NCBI RefSeq assembly: GCF_964204865.1
Contig: NC_135261.1
Span: 7,750,001-7,814,000, forward strand
From: Styela clava
Lineage: Eukaryota > Chordata > Ascidiacea > Stolidobranchia > Styelidae
Reading direction: 5' to 3'
Length of the DNA: 64,000 nt
The notes below the pieces were generated by a model. That model made no database searches, was not told where the DNA came from, and saw only the letters and a list, made by a program, of their open reading frames with translations. Position numbers and translations under genes: made by a program. Positions 1 to 12,229 of the stretch are shown piece after piece. Every line of letters begins with the position of its first letter. The first letter of the stretch is position 1.

Positions 1-2950
1 CCACAATATTTATTTACGTTAACCGCATTTTATTTCAGATGGAACAAAAAATAAACAAAACATCCTAACCTGGTTCAGCTACATTGGGCACAATTCTTTG
101 AGTTTTTATTTGAAGTAGTCAACGTAAATCATCCATAATAATCTATGGGTTTTACATTTCATTAATATATGAAAATGGAAATTTTAATACTTTTGTGAAC
201 TGTCATCAAGCTCTAAGTAAATATTATGATACGAAATATCATTCAAATATAATGAACATTAACGATAGCTGAATACAGACGTTTCACTTGATTAACTAAA
301 AGCCAGACTGTGGTGAATTATTAAAAAATGGGCTCAGTAGAATAATAATAGTATAAAGATCAAAAAAGACCAGGAAAAAAAATTTGCGCTAACATTTCGG
401 AGATCCGAACACATTTGAAAAAATTCATTTTGGCGCAGACCAAATGACATCAGTACAAATTTTAATCCAAGCATAAGAGCAATGTCACGTAAGCAGAGAT
501 CAAATTTAAAATTTGCTTTTAATTATAGCCTGTGAACGTTGTAATTAGACGTCTACTTTTCATGCCACTTTCTCCAATAGAACCACATAGAAATGAATAA
601 GACATAGATGAGCAGATTTACAAGATGTTCTGAACATAAATTCAAATCGTAGAACAAAAATAGAAAACTAGATAAATATAATAATGCCTGCCCAAAGGTT
701 TTTAATTTATTGGCATTCAATTTTCATATTTCCTATTTATTGTGCAAAGACTGGGACTCTTCAATGAAATGATAGCAAGCCCGCTTCAGACCGTTGGACA
801 AGCAAAGACTCGCTAAAACAAATAAAATTCTTGTGTCCACTTTTGGGTGTGGTTCGATATAAAATCTTCAGGCAAGACTTAAGAGTAATACATCACCAAA
901 CTATTGGCCTTCAGGCAAAATATACAAACATAACATTCTGTTCGGTTTCAGTATTTCTCAATCATGCGAAACTAAATGTTTGTGAGAAGATGTTCATCAA
1001 TGACACAATGACCTCTAAAATTGAAAGAAACTGACATAATTACTATCTATGTACAATAATAAATGGCAGGAATGCACTACATGAGCAATTACCCATCGAC
1101 ATATTCAAACAAAGCAAATGTACTATACAATACAACATGGCACAGTAAAATAATAATTACAAGGAATTAATTAATAATTATTACATAATTAAAAAAAGCG
1201 AAATGTAAAATCATGGCAGGCAAATGAGAAGTTTTAAATTGAAATACAGAATAGAGCTCTCATGCAAGCCTATATCTTCACCGCATTAAACAATTGCTCA
1301 CAATAAGGTGATCATAATTTTATCGGTCGATCGTGATGTTTATCAACTTTATCATATTTTGTTTCTTGAAAAACCATGAAAACGACATAAGGATTGTGAA
1401 TTTGTTCAAGCTCACTTATTCTTATCAAGTGCTGTTGACTCCGTCTCACCCAAAATAGCATAGCAAGGAGAAACCACTAAGTGGAGCTTTCGATATGAGG
1501 CTGAAAGCATAGAAATTAAATTAACCAGGCAAGCATACTGCTTTCAAGCACACTCAAATTCACTAAAACTGAATTAGTGGCTTTGAAGGAAAAGTAAAGC
1601 CATAAAGCACAGTATCACTCAATCGAGTACAAAATGTTTTTCTTTAACATTTTCTTACCAGTTGAATATCCGTATATGCGTATGATCAAACATCCAACTT
1701 TATATGGAATTAAATTGAATGAACACAAAGGCATAATATAGAGAGGGAATCACAAAAAATACAAAAGCAAAAAATTTACTGTAATCTCACAGTAATAGAA
1801 ACTGGCGACCTAAAGCTGCTTGCTTTGGGTGTATGAAAGGCATGAAGCTAGCTTGCCCGTATCTGGACAAGTACAAAAACATGCATGATTCTAACAGCAT
1901 TCTTGATATATTTTTTCAATGTACCGCCCATTCGTAACATGGCAAAATCTATTATATAAAAAGCACCATCTCATAATATACCGTAGATACAATAAAATAA
2001 AAATCAATAGAGATTAAGTATAAAAATATTGATCAAAAGATTTGTACAAAACTTGTTCTTATTTATTTCGTTGATTAAGTTATAGAAGTAAACAAGCGCT
2101 GGAATAGTTTTACGGGGTTAATATACAAGAATAGTGACAAACAGGGCTATATCTCACAGATATGAAAGCCAAAATATGTGTGAAAAATTAGCTGTTTTTA
2201 CTTATAAAACATGTGTCACTGGATTTCCACGCCCCATAAAGTGCAGCAAGTTACCTTTGAATGTGGTTGAATATTCCAAAACATAAGATTCAAATAAATG
2301 CTAATCATCAAGTGACACAAACTGAAGATTAAGGGCCATTAAAAATCCTAGAACCCCATTTAAATGACTTAGTTGAATGGACATATATGCTGACAAGTTG
2401 ATTGATCAAGCTTGATACGAGTGAACTCTGGTAACCTATTTCACCAAGTCTTTTGTCAACAACTTAAGTGCCATATCTTGAGTGACATTGTTTTCACAAA
2501 TGGCAGACAGACCAATTGACCTATATAGGACACCCAGAGTGAATTTCGCAACATGAAGAAATTGTTGGATTAGACAGAGATCTATCTTACATATGATTAC
2601 GCTCGGCCATATTAAAACGACTCTTCGAAAAAAGAGAAAGATGATGAGATTCTTACAAAAAAACGTTCACAATATTCAAAAAACACTCAATTTATGATCT
2701 GAAATATTAGGTGAATTAAACTCAATTATAAGAGATGATCCACAAAATATCACAGTCTGATATATCCATATTAAACATTTAATAATACAATTGCAAATGC
2801 CTGCTGTTCTGAAATTTTATACAATTGTTGCAACTTGCAAGTATGTAAATTGTGCAGTATACACAATGACACTATAATGAAGCAAAAAGTTTCAATTGCA
2901 GTTTACCTTAATTAAAATTGGCCATTGTTTGTGTTTTATACAATATATAT
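1..2950. other. AT-rich non-coding stretch downstream of the R3H gene
   Basis: No supportable coding exon or RNA gene seen. It lies directly downstream of a minus-strand gene, so part of it may be that gene's 3' UTR. The minus-strand AATAAA matches I noted are distant, near 2062 and in the first 40 bases, so the transcript end cannot be fixed. Confidence 0.5.
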
Positions 2951-5914
2951 TCAGTCTTCTGCGTTTTCGTCTTGACAAGATATTTCAAGAGCGTCATCGA
3001 ACTTTACCAGTGGAGCTAAATCCTCACCCACAAGGGAGTTTGTAGAATCTGCATGATTGCCTGAAGTGTTTGATACTTTATCATGATGTGCAGATAGTGC
3101 GGAATGACTTGAAGCAAAAGACCCGCTTGCTGATCCATCCATAAGATCATCATCATCGTCTAACATTGCAATAGGAGCACTTGCAAGAGAAAAAATGACT
3201 TCTTCTTCAGTATTTATAGGGCTATTCTGATCTGGTTTTTCTGTTTTCAAAGATTTTGAAGATTTCTTTTTATCTTTAGGAGAGTCCTGTTTTGGTTTTT
3301 CTTGAACATTTGGTTGCGGAAATTTATCAGGGTGAGAAACATCTTTTTCCCCACTGCTTCTACGACTTGATTTCTTTGAACGCTTGCCTCTACTGAGCAG
3401 TGGTGATGATTTTTTATAAGAAATTTCATCATCACCAAGCGGGCTTGCACGAGCAAAACTATCTCCACTTGCTCCTAGTAAGCTGTTTTCTCCAACAGAC
3501 GCTCCAGCTGAGCTGTTTGAACGATTACTGCTATTGCGTACATAAACCATTACCCCATCGCCACCTTCTGCAACTGTAATCTCAGGATTTGTTATCTCTG
3601 ATGAAACATCAGAATCAAAACCATCTGGTGCCTTTGAAGAACGTGATGGAAATGATAACGTTGGCTGCTCTGTACTGGAAGTCTTTCTTTCAGGGTTATC
3701 AGAAAATCTGAAGCCATTACTTCCTTGCCAATGCCCAGAATCATCATGTGGCATTGAATCGAGACGTATTTCTTTTCTCAAATCCTTTAAACTGCCTTGT
3801 GGTCGCGGAGGCATTTTATTCAAAACATTTTCTGGTTGATGTAAATGATGGTGCATATGGCAACAGGGATCTGAACTTGGTGGAGGAGGGTATGGTATGT
3901 TCTGCGGACGTGCTGCGCTAGGTTCTGCATAATATGCACCCATCCATGGTACATAGAGAGGCTGGACCGTGGCAGGAGCTGCCGTGAACATTGTAGCTGG
4001 AGGAGTGTACGGGTTAGTACTATTTGAAGGTCTGAAGTCATGCGATGGTGGCAATGCTCCTCCTCCAATTAACATATTTTGAAAATTGAGCATCGCTTTG
4101 TACATGTACTCACCAAGCTTTTCATATGGAGAGGAGGGAGAGGCAGCACTGGGAGTTGACGTCCCAGTAGAAGATGTTGGGAGTGGAAATGGATGTAATG
4201 ATGTTGGTTGAGACGTGGATGTAGAATCTGGAGGCTGCGTTACTTGGTCAAAAGCTCCAAGATGGGCATTGTACGTTGCCATCATTGCTTGAATAAATGA
4301 ACCACTTAGATCGGTTTGAGTGTCTTTATTCAATTTATCCACTTCAATACCATTCACTAATGTAGTGGCAGAAAATGGTGGCAGGTGCTCCGGCTCTTCT
4401 GCAAATTCATTAGCGTTAGGTACCTCAGGTTGCTCCTCCAATCCTGAAGCAAGTTCAAACGGTACAGTTTCAATACTAGGTTGAGAATGAATTTTACGCG
4501 GCACTTCGGGTGAAAATGAATCCAAAGGTGAAGATTCTCCGGTATTAGGATGTCTAGTATCATCACTAGAAATTTTGTGGCTTGATCTCCGATTATCATT
4601 ATCTGATGGTTTTCGATGACGACTCGATCTACGACTGTCATCAGAAGAATGCTTTCTATGGCCCTTTGGTGGTTGAAGAACTTCAACTGAAATTTCATTA
4701 CTCATCGGTCTGGAATGTGAGTCATTCGCTCCATCTTCAGTGTCGGTCAAGTTTTGCTTTGTCGGTCGCATGAATACTGGTGAAGCATGATGATGTGTCG
4801 CATGCTCTCTTTCTCTCCTGACAGCTGCGTCACTGTTAACATACACAGGTGAGGCTGGTGTTCGCTTGTCACTATTGTTTAGAGAAGGCATTGATTTTGT
4901 GGAATTTGTTCTTTTAATTCGCCTCATGTTTCGTTTAGCTTTGCTTTTAGCTTTTGTACTGTTGGTTGTCATATCATCGTAAGATGGTGGGTACTCATCA
5001 TTTTCAACGTCAGAATTACCAAAACGGATATCTTTTGCTGACAAATCAGTCTCCGAAGACGTTTGAGAGTCACGGAGGCTTCGCTTCGAATTTGGTTTAT
5101 CAGATTCATAAGAATTGACAGGCTTGATATTATGTTTATCGAAACGTTTCTCAGGACTGTTTATTTCTGATGAAGGTCGTGTTCTAGCCTTCCTTCCACG
5201 GGTATCGGGATCAGAAAATTGGCGATCTGATGAATCATCATGATAAGGGCGTTGATGTTTAGCTCGGCTTCTCTCATTTAAGTGAGGCTGAGATCTGGAT
5301 CGCCTTGAACGATATTTCTTTTTGGCCTCATGCGGTTGGCGAGGTTCCCGTTTTATTCCTTCTGCATCGCTTCGAGAGTATTCTGCTTCTCCATTAACAA
5401 CAGGACCTTCCAAATTTAAACCCCTATTTCTTTTTCCCCTTGGGTCTCCACCGGCCCAAGTATCATATTTTGATGGTCTTGCTTTATTGTTTGGCTCGGA
5501 GGATCGACGACGATGTCGCTGCGGACTGGGTTCCAGTGTCTTGCTTTTATTTGCTGACGGTGACCTTGCACTCTTTGGTTCTTTAGTAGATCCTCGTGAT
5601 GGAGGCCGTTTTTCTGGTGAAGTCTGACCAAACTGCATTTGCTGTTCTTTTCTCTTGCTTTTGAAGCACACAACAGTTCTTCGTGTCGCATCATCTCCAA
5701 TGCTGAAGCTTGTTAACTTTGGAAATATTTCGGTTACTTTATGGATTAAATATCTCTCATATCCTCGAAGGGGATGAAACATCAATGCCCTGTCTTTTGG
5801 TGCCTGATATTGGAATTGTTCCAGCTCACCAAAAAGAAGGGATACAAAACGTCGATCCGCCGCACTCAAGCTTCTTCCGCCGGTATCTAACATGTGTTCG
5901 ATGTTCGCGTTCAT
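2951..5914 (-). CDS. R3H-domain protein with long disordered tail (R3HCC1-type R3H)
   Basis: One uninterrupted 987-codon frame opening at an ATG at 5914. Residues about 22-88 form an R3H domain, a single-stranded nucleic-acid-binding fold: the signature Arg-x3-His is R54-H58, inside ERYLIHKV, followed by LTSFSIGDD and TRRTVVCF. This form, with 'RYLIH', 'SSFS/TSFS' and 'RRTV', most resembles the R3H domain of vertebrate R3HCC1/R3HCC1L rather than the R3HDM family, and I see no SUZ motif. The remaining 900 residues are low complexity: Arg/Ser/Lys-rich to about 470, Pro/Thr/Ser-rich in the middle with a short helix-like block (EYMYKAMLNFQNMLIG), then Ser-rich with an acidic run (DDDDDLMD) near the C-terminus. 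A cytoplasmic or nuclear RNA-binding role is inferred from R3H only. A four-codon ATG...TAG frame lies just upstream of the start. The long intronless ORF is odd beside the multi-exon neighbours. Confidence 0.85.
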   Translation of the reverse strand: MNANIEHMLDTGGRSLSAADRRFVSLLFGELEQFQYQAPKDRALMFHPLRGYERYLIHKVTEIFPKLTSFSIGDDATRRTVVCFKSKRKEQQMQFGQTSPEKRPPSRGSTKEPKSARSPSANKSKTLEPSPQRHRRRSSEPNNKARPSKYDTWAGGDPRGKRNRGLNLEGPVVNGEAEYSRSDAEGIKREPRQPHEAKKKYRSRRSRSQPHLNERSRAKHQRPYHDDSSDRQFSDPDTRGRKARTRPSSEINSPEKRFDKHNIKPVNSYESDKPNSKRSLRDSQTSSETDLSAKDIRFGNSDVENDEYPPSYDDMTTNSTKAKSKAKRNMRRIKRTNSTKSMPSLNNSDKRTPASPVYVNSDAAVRREREHATHHHASPVFMRPTKQNLTDTEDGANDSHSRPMSNEISVEVLQPPKGHRKHSSDDSRRSSRHRKPSDNDNRRSSHKISSDDTRHPNTGESSPLDSFSPEVPRKIHSQPSIETVPFELASGLEEQPEVPNANEFAEEPEHLPPFSATTLVNGIEVDKLNKDTQTDLSGSFIQAMMATYNAHLGAFDQVTQPPDSTSTSQPTSLHPFPLPTSSTGTSTPSAASPSSPYEKLGEYMYKAMLNFQNMLIGGGALPPSHDFRPSNSTNPYTPPATMFTAAPATVQPLYVPWMGAYYAEPSAARPQNIPYPPPPSSDPCCHMHHHLHQPENVLNKMPPRPQGSLKDLRKEIRLDSMPHDDSGHWQGSNGFRFSDNPERKTSSTEQPTLSFPSRSSKAPDGFDSDVSSEITNPEITVAEGGDGVMVYVRNSSNRSNSSAGASVGENSLLGASGDSFARASPLGDDEISYKKSSPLLSRGKRSKKSSRRSSGEKDVSHPDKFPQPNVQEKPKQDSPKDKKKSSKSLKTEKPDQNSPINTEEEVIFSLASAPIAMLDDDDDLMDGSASGSFASSHSALSAHHDKVSNTSGNHADSTNSLVGEDLAPLVKFDDALEISCQDENAED

Positions 5915-7178
5915 TTTACCTATTCGTCAATTCCAAAGCTACATATGTTCCATTTTACGATAAAAAAAACTGCTGCTAGTCTTCGAAGAATCAAATAAAA
6001 CGGCGAGGAGCCAATGTAAACAGTCGCCGACAATCCACTACACTCGAACAACTCTAAGCTGATAATTCAGAAAGTAGCAGGGTACGAATCAAATTTTGAT
6101 TAAAATTCTGAGAGAGAATAATCCGTATTAACGATATGAAATCATAAGCTAATCTTTATAAGTCGTTCTACTTTAATGATTAAGCAACTACAGTATGCAA
6201 AGCACCAAAATATTCATGAAAAATTAAAATCGCCGTAAAAAGTTGGAACGCCTACTTTAACCTCTGCGCTGTCCGCAAAATGAACTCAACCAATCAACGA
6301 AGCCCTTACGCAGGCTTGACGACAGGTCGCTCCATGATAACGTCTGTATAGCTCCAGGCCGTGGATTAGCTTTTCTTTATTTTCCCGTTTAACTTTCTCC
6401 TGAACTATTTTCATCAAATTAACCATCTGACGAGGATATCCGGCAACCTGACTGCTCATTAGCAAAGTTATCAGGTTTATTATAAGAGCGCAATAACTTG
6501 CCAAATTGGCCTCTGCTTCACCACAGACCAAAGTTTCAAGGTGCAGTGACGTACGGAATTCCACATGTTTAGAAAACAATCCTGCCGGAGGCGTTGATTT
6601 AACAAACAATTCTGTCGTAAAGTGGTCGCAACGTTACGAATTTACCACAGGACAGACTAAACTTGTGGCGCATACTCTGAAAATAGTTTCGTATGTAAAA
6701 ACAAATTTCATCAACGTCCGAGCACAATCGATATGGATGGCACAGACATATTTAGCTCGACTCACTTATTAACGCGAAAAGCGGTATATACATGGAAATA
6801 AAACACCGTACGAACGGTATCACACAAGGCAAGCAAAATATTTAGGATATAATTAATAAAAACGTGACCACGAAAGTTGTACAATTGTATTTTTAACAAC
6901 CAGTAAAATCGGTATTCGATCATAGGAAACACTGCAGAACGTAAGTTGCGGGGGGGCCATTTTGCTATCATATATATATTGTATGTGTTTTCTGGTTTGA
7001 CGAAACAATAAAACAATTCTCTCTCTCTCAAAGCTGATTATTGAGCAGCGACTTGTTGCCGCTAAGCTTACCAACTAAAATCGCCGTGTGGTTTCCAATC
7101 TTTCTCTGAATATTTGTCCCACACTCTATATAAAAGATAAAAAGTATGTTTCTGTTATCGGTTTAATTTGGGAAGAAC
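5915..7178. other. Upstream region of the R3H gene
   Basis: Likely holds the 5' leader and promoter of the minus-strand R3H gene; no TATA box or clear initiator is evident. The block around 6240-6760 is less AT-rich and has overlapping open frames on both strands without convincing start or splice sites, so I call no gene. Confidence 0.4.
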
Positions 7179-7455
7179 CCCAGATAGCACAACTACGTCG
7201 GAACAACCATGGCCGAACGTTGTTCGAACCACCGGCCCAATAATGGCGAACAACCATGTTCCAGCGAAGATTTGGCCGCTGGGCCAACGTCGGTCCTTTC
7301 GCTGTAATGCAACCGTGGCAAACGGTCGGGCCAACGTAGGCGATACGTTGTAACACAATCGTAAAATTTGGCCGGGCCTACGTAGGCGACACGTTGTAAT
7401 ACAATCGTGGCATAAGGTCGGGCCGAGTTAGGCGATGTGTTGTACAGACAGGGTA
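7179..7455. repeat. MITE-like end with 46-bp internal tandem repeat
   Basis: Starts with CCCAGATAGCACAACTACGT at 7179, which reappears inverted ending at 12424. From 7315 a GC-richer unit of about 46 bp repeats roughly three times (7315-7360, 7361-7406, 7407-7446), each with GGTCGGGCC or GGCCGGGCC, a variant of GTAGGCGA and a version of CGTTGTAA. No coding capacity is credible. It is probably the end of a non-autonomous DNA transposon carrying a minisatellite. Confidence 0.6.
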
Positions 7456-9269
7456 TGGATCTATACTACATAGAAATTTCCCACTAATCTAACATTATTT
7501 ATATAATAAAATACAAAAGATAGCAAAATGTCTTTATTTTACAAATATGTATACATGTAATAAAATTAATCGGAGTTCGTTGCCAGATCATCCAGAGCTG
7601 AAAAATATAAAAATTCTGTGTTAAATTGCAGTATTAGCAAATTACAGCACCAGAGTTCAACGCCTAGTTTTTAATGACTGCATCCCAACAAATTTTCAGA
7701 GTGGGAATCTTAAGCCAAGATTCTGCAGTCGCAAATGTGTGAGTGAAGCTTACATTGACAAGACGATAATAATTGAGAAATACAGAAATTCTTGGTTCCG
7801 CAAGGGGGGTGTAGACAACGTTTTGAGGGGAATATTTGTTGGAGGGAATAATGATGATTTGAGATTTTATCTGACTAAAATGTCTTGAAATATTCCTTGT
7901 TGAAATTCATCTATCTTATTAGAAACATCATGCACCATGATTAGTCTATTTGTTTAATTGATTTACAATAAATTTAGTTGTAACTTCATCATTTGCTGTT
8001 GCGAAGATACAAATAAGTTCCAAATCCACTGTTCGCCATTATGCACCAAACTCTGGCAACATTGGATTGGCAATTTGGCACTTGACTCTAACCATAATCA
8101 GCTTGGCGATATCTCCTTAATAAATATTTTTCTATACTGTTCACTTTTGTATACAAAATCTACATTCAATTTCTTTACTGTTCAGAGTTGTTTACAAAAT
8201 CATTATTCAATTTAACAATCATAATGATAAAAATGAATGGTGTGGCAACTGGCAAGTACATTTTGTTTGCTAGTCCGTTTATTAGTTTAATATACCCAAC
8301 TTATCTAAATTTTCTCGCCTGTTTTTATTTTATTATATCTCTGTTGTTGTTGTGTGTGTATAACTTAATTTAATTCATGAAAACGATAGGCATCTTTTTG
8401 GCAAAACCTTATATTCTTTACGCTTTAATCTTAATTAAGGTTTTGTTTTCACTCCAGATTGTCAGATTCTATTTAATCAATTTTTGTTCATTTCCCTTAT
8501 GAATTATCTTAAGCTGATTTGGAGTCAAAATAATCTTATACTTATAAAATAGAAGAGGGTAGAGCAGAGAAAGATGGTGGAACAATATGATAAACATATT
8601 ACATACCGGTACCTTTAATAGCAGAAACTAAGGGCGTCCCACTCACACCTTCTTATCCACCGCGTCCAGCACAGTTGAAAGAGCGGGCGAGTAAATTTGT
8701 TATAATTGAGCTCATGATTTTCCAATCCAGTCTTTCTTGGAGCAACCTCCGAGACTTGACAAATATCCTATCTGGAATGAGTAAATAAGCACAATTATGA
8801 GAATACATTTAATGAAAAGGTTTCCATCCGTTGCAAAAGCTATATGTTAATTATCGCGAGTATCTACTCTAAAATAAACACATATGTGTTTTGTCCACAT
8901 CGCATTCGTATAAAAGTGAACAATTTTAATATTGCAATCGGATCGTATTTAGACATTTAAATAATCTTCCTTGAACACAAAGCGAAAATATGGGGCATAT
9001 TGTATTTCATACATAATTTCGAAGCGCTTCATGCAGTCAAAAACAAAACGACAAAAAATAAAAGGCACTCAATAAGATGAGACCCAGCAAAGGTATTTTC
9101 ACCTATTTTACTTTCATGTTCTGTTTAGCTTTCGAATTAATTATGGAGTAATCTGCAATATTTTAACATTGTACTAAAACTAAACAAATATTCTGAATCT
9201 CAGAGATTTTTACATCGTGGTCTTCATACGATGGCATGTGTTACCGGTCAGCGAACTCTTTTAAATTAA
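7456..9269. other. Gene-poor AT-rich stretch
   Basis: No supported gene, RNA or complete element seen. Short frames at 7958-8373 have no start context, splice sites or recognisable content. Confidence 0.5.
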
Positions 9270-9512
9270 TTTTGCTTGCCCGCTGGGGTAAAAAGGTTGG
9301 GAACCACTGAACTAAACAGTTAAGTACAACCACGTTACACCAACGCCCTGCAAACTTACAGTCGATTTTCATCAGAATGATTAAATAGAATATTCAGAAT
9401 AGAATAAATTGATTTTTAATGATTTTTCCTTGTGGGGTCGCAAGTATCTGTAGTTTGTGATTTTACAAAAATTGGGGTCGCGGAAAAAAAAGTTTGGGAA
9501 CCACCGCCGTAA
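9270..9512. repeat. hAT-like terminal fragments
   Basis: Two blocks end in the motif GGTTGGGAACCACTG (9296-9310) and GTTTGGGAACCACCG (about 9491-9506), the reverse complement of the common hAT-type terminus CAGTGGTTCCCAA. The second is preceded by two GGGGTCGC motifs. No matching opposite ends with target duplications were found, so these look like degraded right ends. Confidence 0.45.
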
Positions 9513-9856
9513 AGTGTCCGTAATCAGCCTATAAAAATATTCAACTTACGAGCCATTTTTTCATCCTTGAATGTATTCTGGATCAAAATGTAATCAGACA
9601 ATGAATTTCATCAATTCCGGTATGTCCGAGTCCACACTATAATCAGTGGAAAATTGCAGATGCCGTAGCTTGTAGCATAAGAGTTTCTACCGCCTGTCCC
9701 AACAATTTTTCCATGGACTGGATTGAAGCATGGCTTGATCTCTGAAAATCAAGTTAGTGTTACCCAATGTATAGTACATGATTGTCTTTCAGATGATAAA
9801 CGTGAACGAATGGCCTATACTAAATACCAGAATATAAATTTTTCATTAATATTAAT

Positions 9857-10323
9857 TACCGTATTTTCCGGCGAATAAGTCTACCCGGCGAATAAGACGA
9901 GGCCTGTTTTTAAGCCTGAAAAAATGGGTTTTTGCATATAACCGATTAATAAGTCGGGGTAGTAAAATCGCATCAACGTCGGGAATCTTAAATTACCATG
10001 CAATGCCTTTCGAGCGGTCGCCGCGTTTGCGCATTGGTTAAAATAGCCTATAATGACTCTTTCTTGTAGCGTAATATTCAATCCATATATGATAATCGCA
10101 GCATTGAAATTCCAGATTCACAGCACGAGAATGTCGATTTATTCAAACTAACCAGAAGAGGACGTGGGGGATGCTATCGTCGAAGGTGTTTTATTGTCCG
10201 GATTCAATAATAAGGCGACAAAAAAATGAAAATGATCATACTTGCCTAATAAGACAACCCCCCCCAAAATCAGGCCAAAAATTTGGGTCTAGAAAAGCGA
10301 CTTACTCGTCGGAAAATACGGTA
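9857..10323. mobile_element. TA-flanked MITE (Tc1/mariner type)
   Basis: A 467-bp element bounded by TA dinucleotides, with inverted ends CCGTATTTTCCGGCGAATAAG (left, minus the last base: CCGTATTTTCCGGCGAATAA) and, reverse complemented, CCGTATTTTCCGACGAGTAA (right). The left end also has an internal near-repeat of GGCGAATAAG. TA target-site duplication and short length without a transposase frame point to a miniature element mobilised by a Tc1/mariner-type transposase. Confidence 0.75.
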
Positions 10324-11372
10324 TTAACCACATGATGTTGTACTAGGTAATTATTCAACCGATATATCTAGCTATAGTGCAATATTTTGTGGCACAGATA
10401 TGCAAGGAGCTACTATTAAACTATAAAACAAAAACACCTGTTTTGGGCATTGTCCACATTGAAACACTGAGATGCTTGAAATGACACAGTGTATGATTGT
10501 GTGAAAGAGGGAATTGAAGCAGGTGAATTTTCCAGTTCATTGTCATAGGGCCTATTACTGTATTATAAAAATGGTATATATCATTAAACTTACAATGGTA
10601 ATATTGACACTTGACAGGATATCTAATCGGTAATAATTATTTAGAATGACCGGAAAAAAAATGGATATTACACAAAATATGTCCAAACATTTGTAAAGGA
10701 TGTGCCGTAAAATACTTCATGCTTTTAGAGTCGCTGGGCTTTGCACAGTTGCATGCACATTTGGCAGTCATTGTACAGAGATGGGCTTCGCCCAGTCGCC
10801 CGAATCTTTTTTGCTAGCGGTCTACTTTCCAATTCACTTTAAAATATAATAACACTTAATTAGGGTTGGTTGGGTAAGCTTACATAGCATAGGCCTATAT
10901 ACTGATAATAAATCATATTAATATATACCCAATATAATTCTATTGAATTTTAAAACAAAATAGATATTATTCAGAAATCAGTAATTTATTTCTCAACAAA
11001 GCTGAAAATATGAACTAGAGCAGGGTTGGGCAAAGTTCTCGGACCACGTGCAAAAATTTTGCGCACCTAGACTGGCGGGCCATGTCGCATCTCGCATGTG
11101 TGGCGTAAAAAGTTATACTTTAGAAACAAAATTTTATTTAAAGTGTTATAAAAACAAAAAGGGAAAACAATTATCCTTGAGCTAGATTTCAGCCAATTGA
11201 GATCTGTATTTAGATTTGTTGAAATTCATCAGACAGAAGGTTCACAAATGTGCAACTATTCAGAATACTGGATTAAGTCGTCCAACGGGTTGGATTTGGG
11301 CTGCGGAAATGTTTGGACTTAGACAAATAAAGTAAATATAAAAAATCATATCTAGGGATGAAGGACCAATAC
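10324..11372. other. Gene-free stretch with one hAT-like terminus
   Basis: No coding region supported. At 11021 the motif CAGGGTTGGGCAAAG, preceded by CTAGAG, looks like the left end of an hAT-like repeat; no right end was found nearby. Confidence 0.4.
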
Positions 11373-12060
11373 CGGTACTCGATAACGAATACCAGAATAC
11401 TGGTAAATAAGAGATGGCAACCTCAGAAAGTTTACCAAAAAATGCCAAAAGACCAAGTATGGTAACGTACAGTACCGGTACCTCATCTCGTTCTGTCGTT
11501 ACCGGTACCTACGGTGTCCAGGGATAAATATGTAACTTTTACCGGTACTCGATAACGAAAACTGGTAAATGAGAGATGGCAGCCTAAGAAAGTTTAACAA
11601 AAAAATGCCAAAAGACCAAGTACGGTACCTCATCTCGTTCGGCGCAGCGGTGTGGCTCAACGGGCTAAGCGTTAGGAATACCGGTACGCTCGTCACCGCA
11701 CCTCTAATTACTCTGCGTGGGTTCGCAGGTTCGAATCCCATGCAGGGATGGTTATGTGCGAGAGGATTGCCGGACTCCTCGCCGCCGTTGGGTGGTTCAC
11801 GTAACCGCTGGTCGGTTACGCCTTCTTCCACCACCAAGTCCATGCTTCCGAAAAAAACAAACAATACAGTAAAAAACTAATCCCATACCCGACTTGGAAT
11901 GGTAACCGGACGAGAGGCCGTGGTTCGCCATATGGATAAGCCGTCTTATCGGCTTTCCTCTCCCCCGGGATAAATATGTAAATCCTATCCTATCGTTACC
12001 GGTACCGGTACCTACGGTGTCCAGGGATAAATATGTAATACCGGTATGGTGCCGTTACCG
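11373..12060. repeat. Duplicated ACCGGTAC-rich block, one copy split by a SINE
   Basis: The block from about 11373 to 11535 recurs from about 11540, sharing ACCGGTACTCGATAACGAA, GAGATGGCA, GCCAAAAGACCAAGTA and CTCATCTCGTTC in the same order. In the second copy the match stops at 11640 and resumes near 11993 with GTTACCGGTACC and CTACGGTGTCCAGGGATAAA. The gap is filled by the SINE annotated separately. The unit is rich in the palindrome ACCGGTAC. Confidence 0.7.
11641..11993 (+). mobile_element. tRNA-derived SINE
   Basis: The 5' part carries pol III promoter-like boxes: an A-box-like GTGGCTCAACGGGCTAAGCG near 11652 and a B-box GGTTCGAATCC near 11729. The body is GC-richer than its surroundings and the 3' end is a short TATCC-type repeat (AATCCTATCCTATC). 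Length is about 350 bp. It interrupts a duplicated block whose uninterrupted copy lies just upstream, which defines both insertion edges. No coding function; the long frames on both strands here are incidental. Confidence 0.8.
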
Positions 12061-12229
12061 TAGGTATCACCCTTATGAACTGTGATCTGACAACGCACTT
12101 AGGGTACTTGTACCGGTACCATGAGATTAACTTACACGGTTACAACTATCTCTACTTTCGCCATTCATACTATGATAGCATTTAAAGTTCAATTTCACTG
12201 TCTAATCCACGGCAAAAACCTCGTAACAG

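Noticed and set aside
6286-6609. 107-codon minus-strand open frame
   Set aside because: The frame does not begin with ATG, has no splice signals in register and matches no family I know; the first true Met lies midway.
11499-11880. Overlapping frames of 103 and 121 codons on both strands
   Set aside because: They lie across the SINE and the duplicated block and are explained by the GC-richer SINE body.
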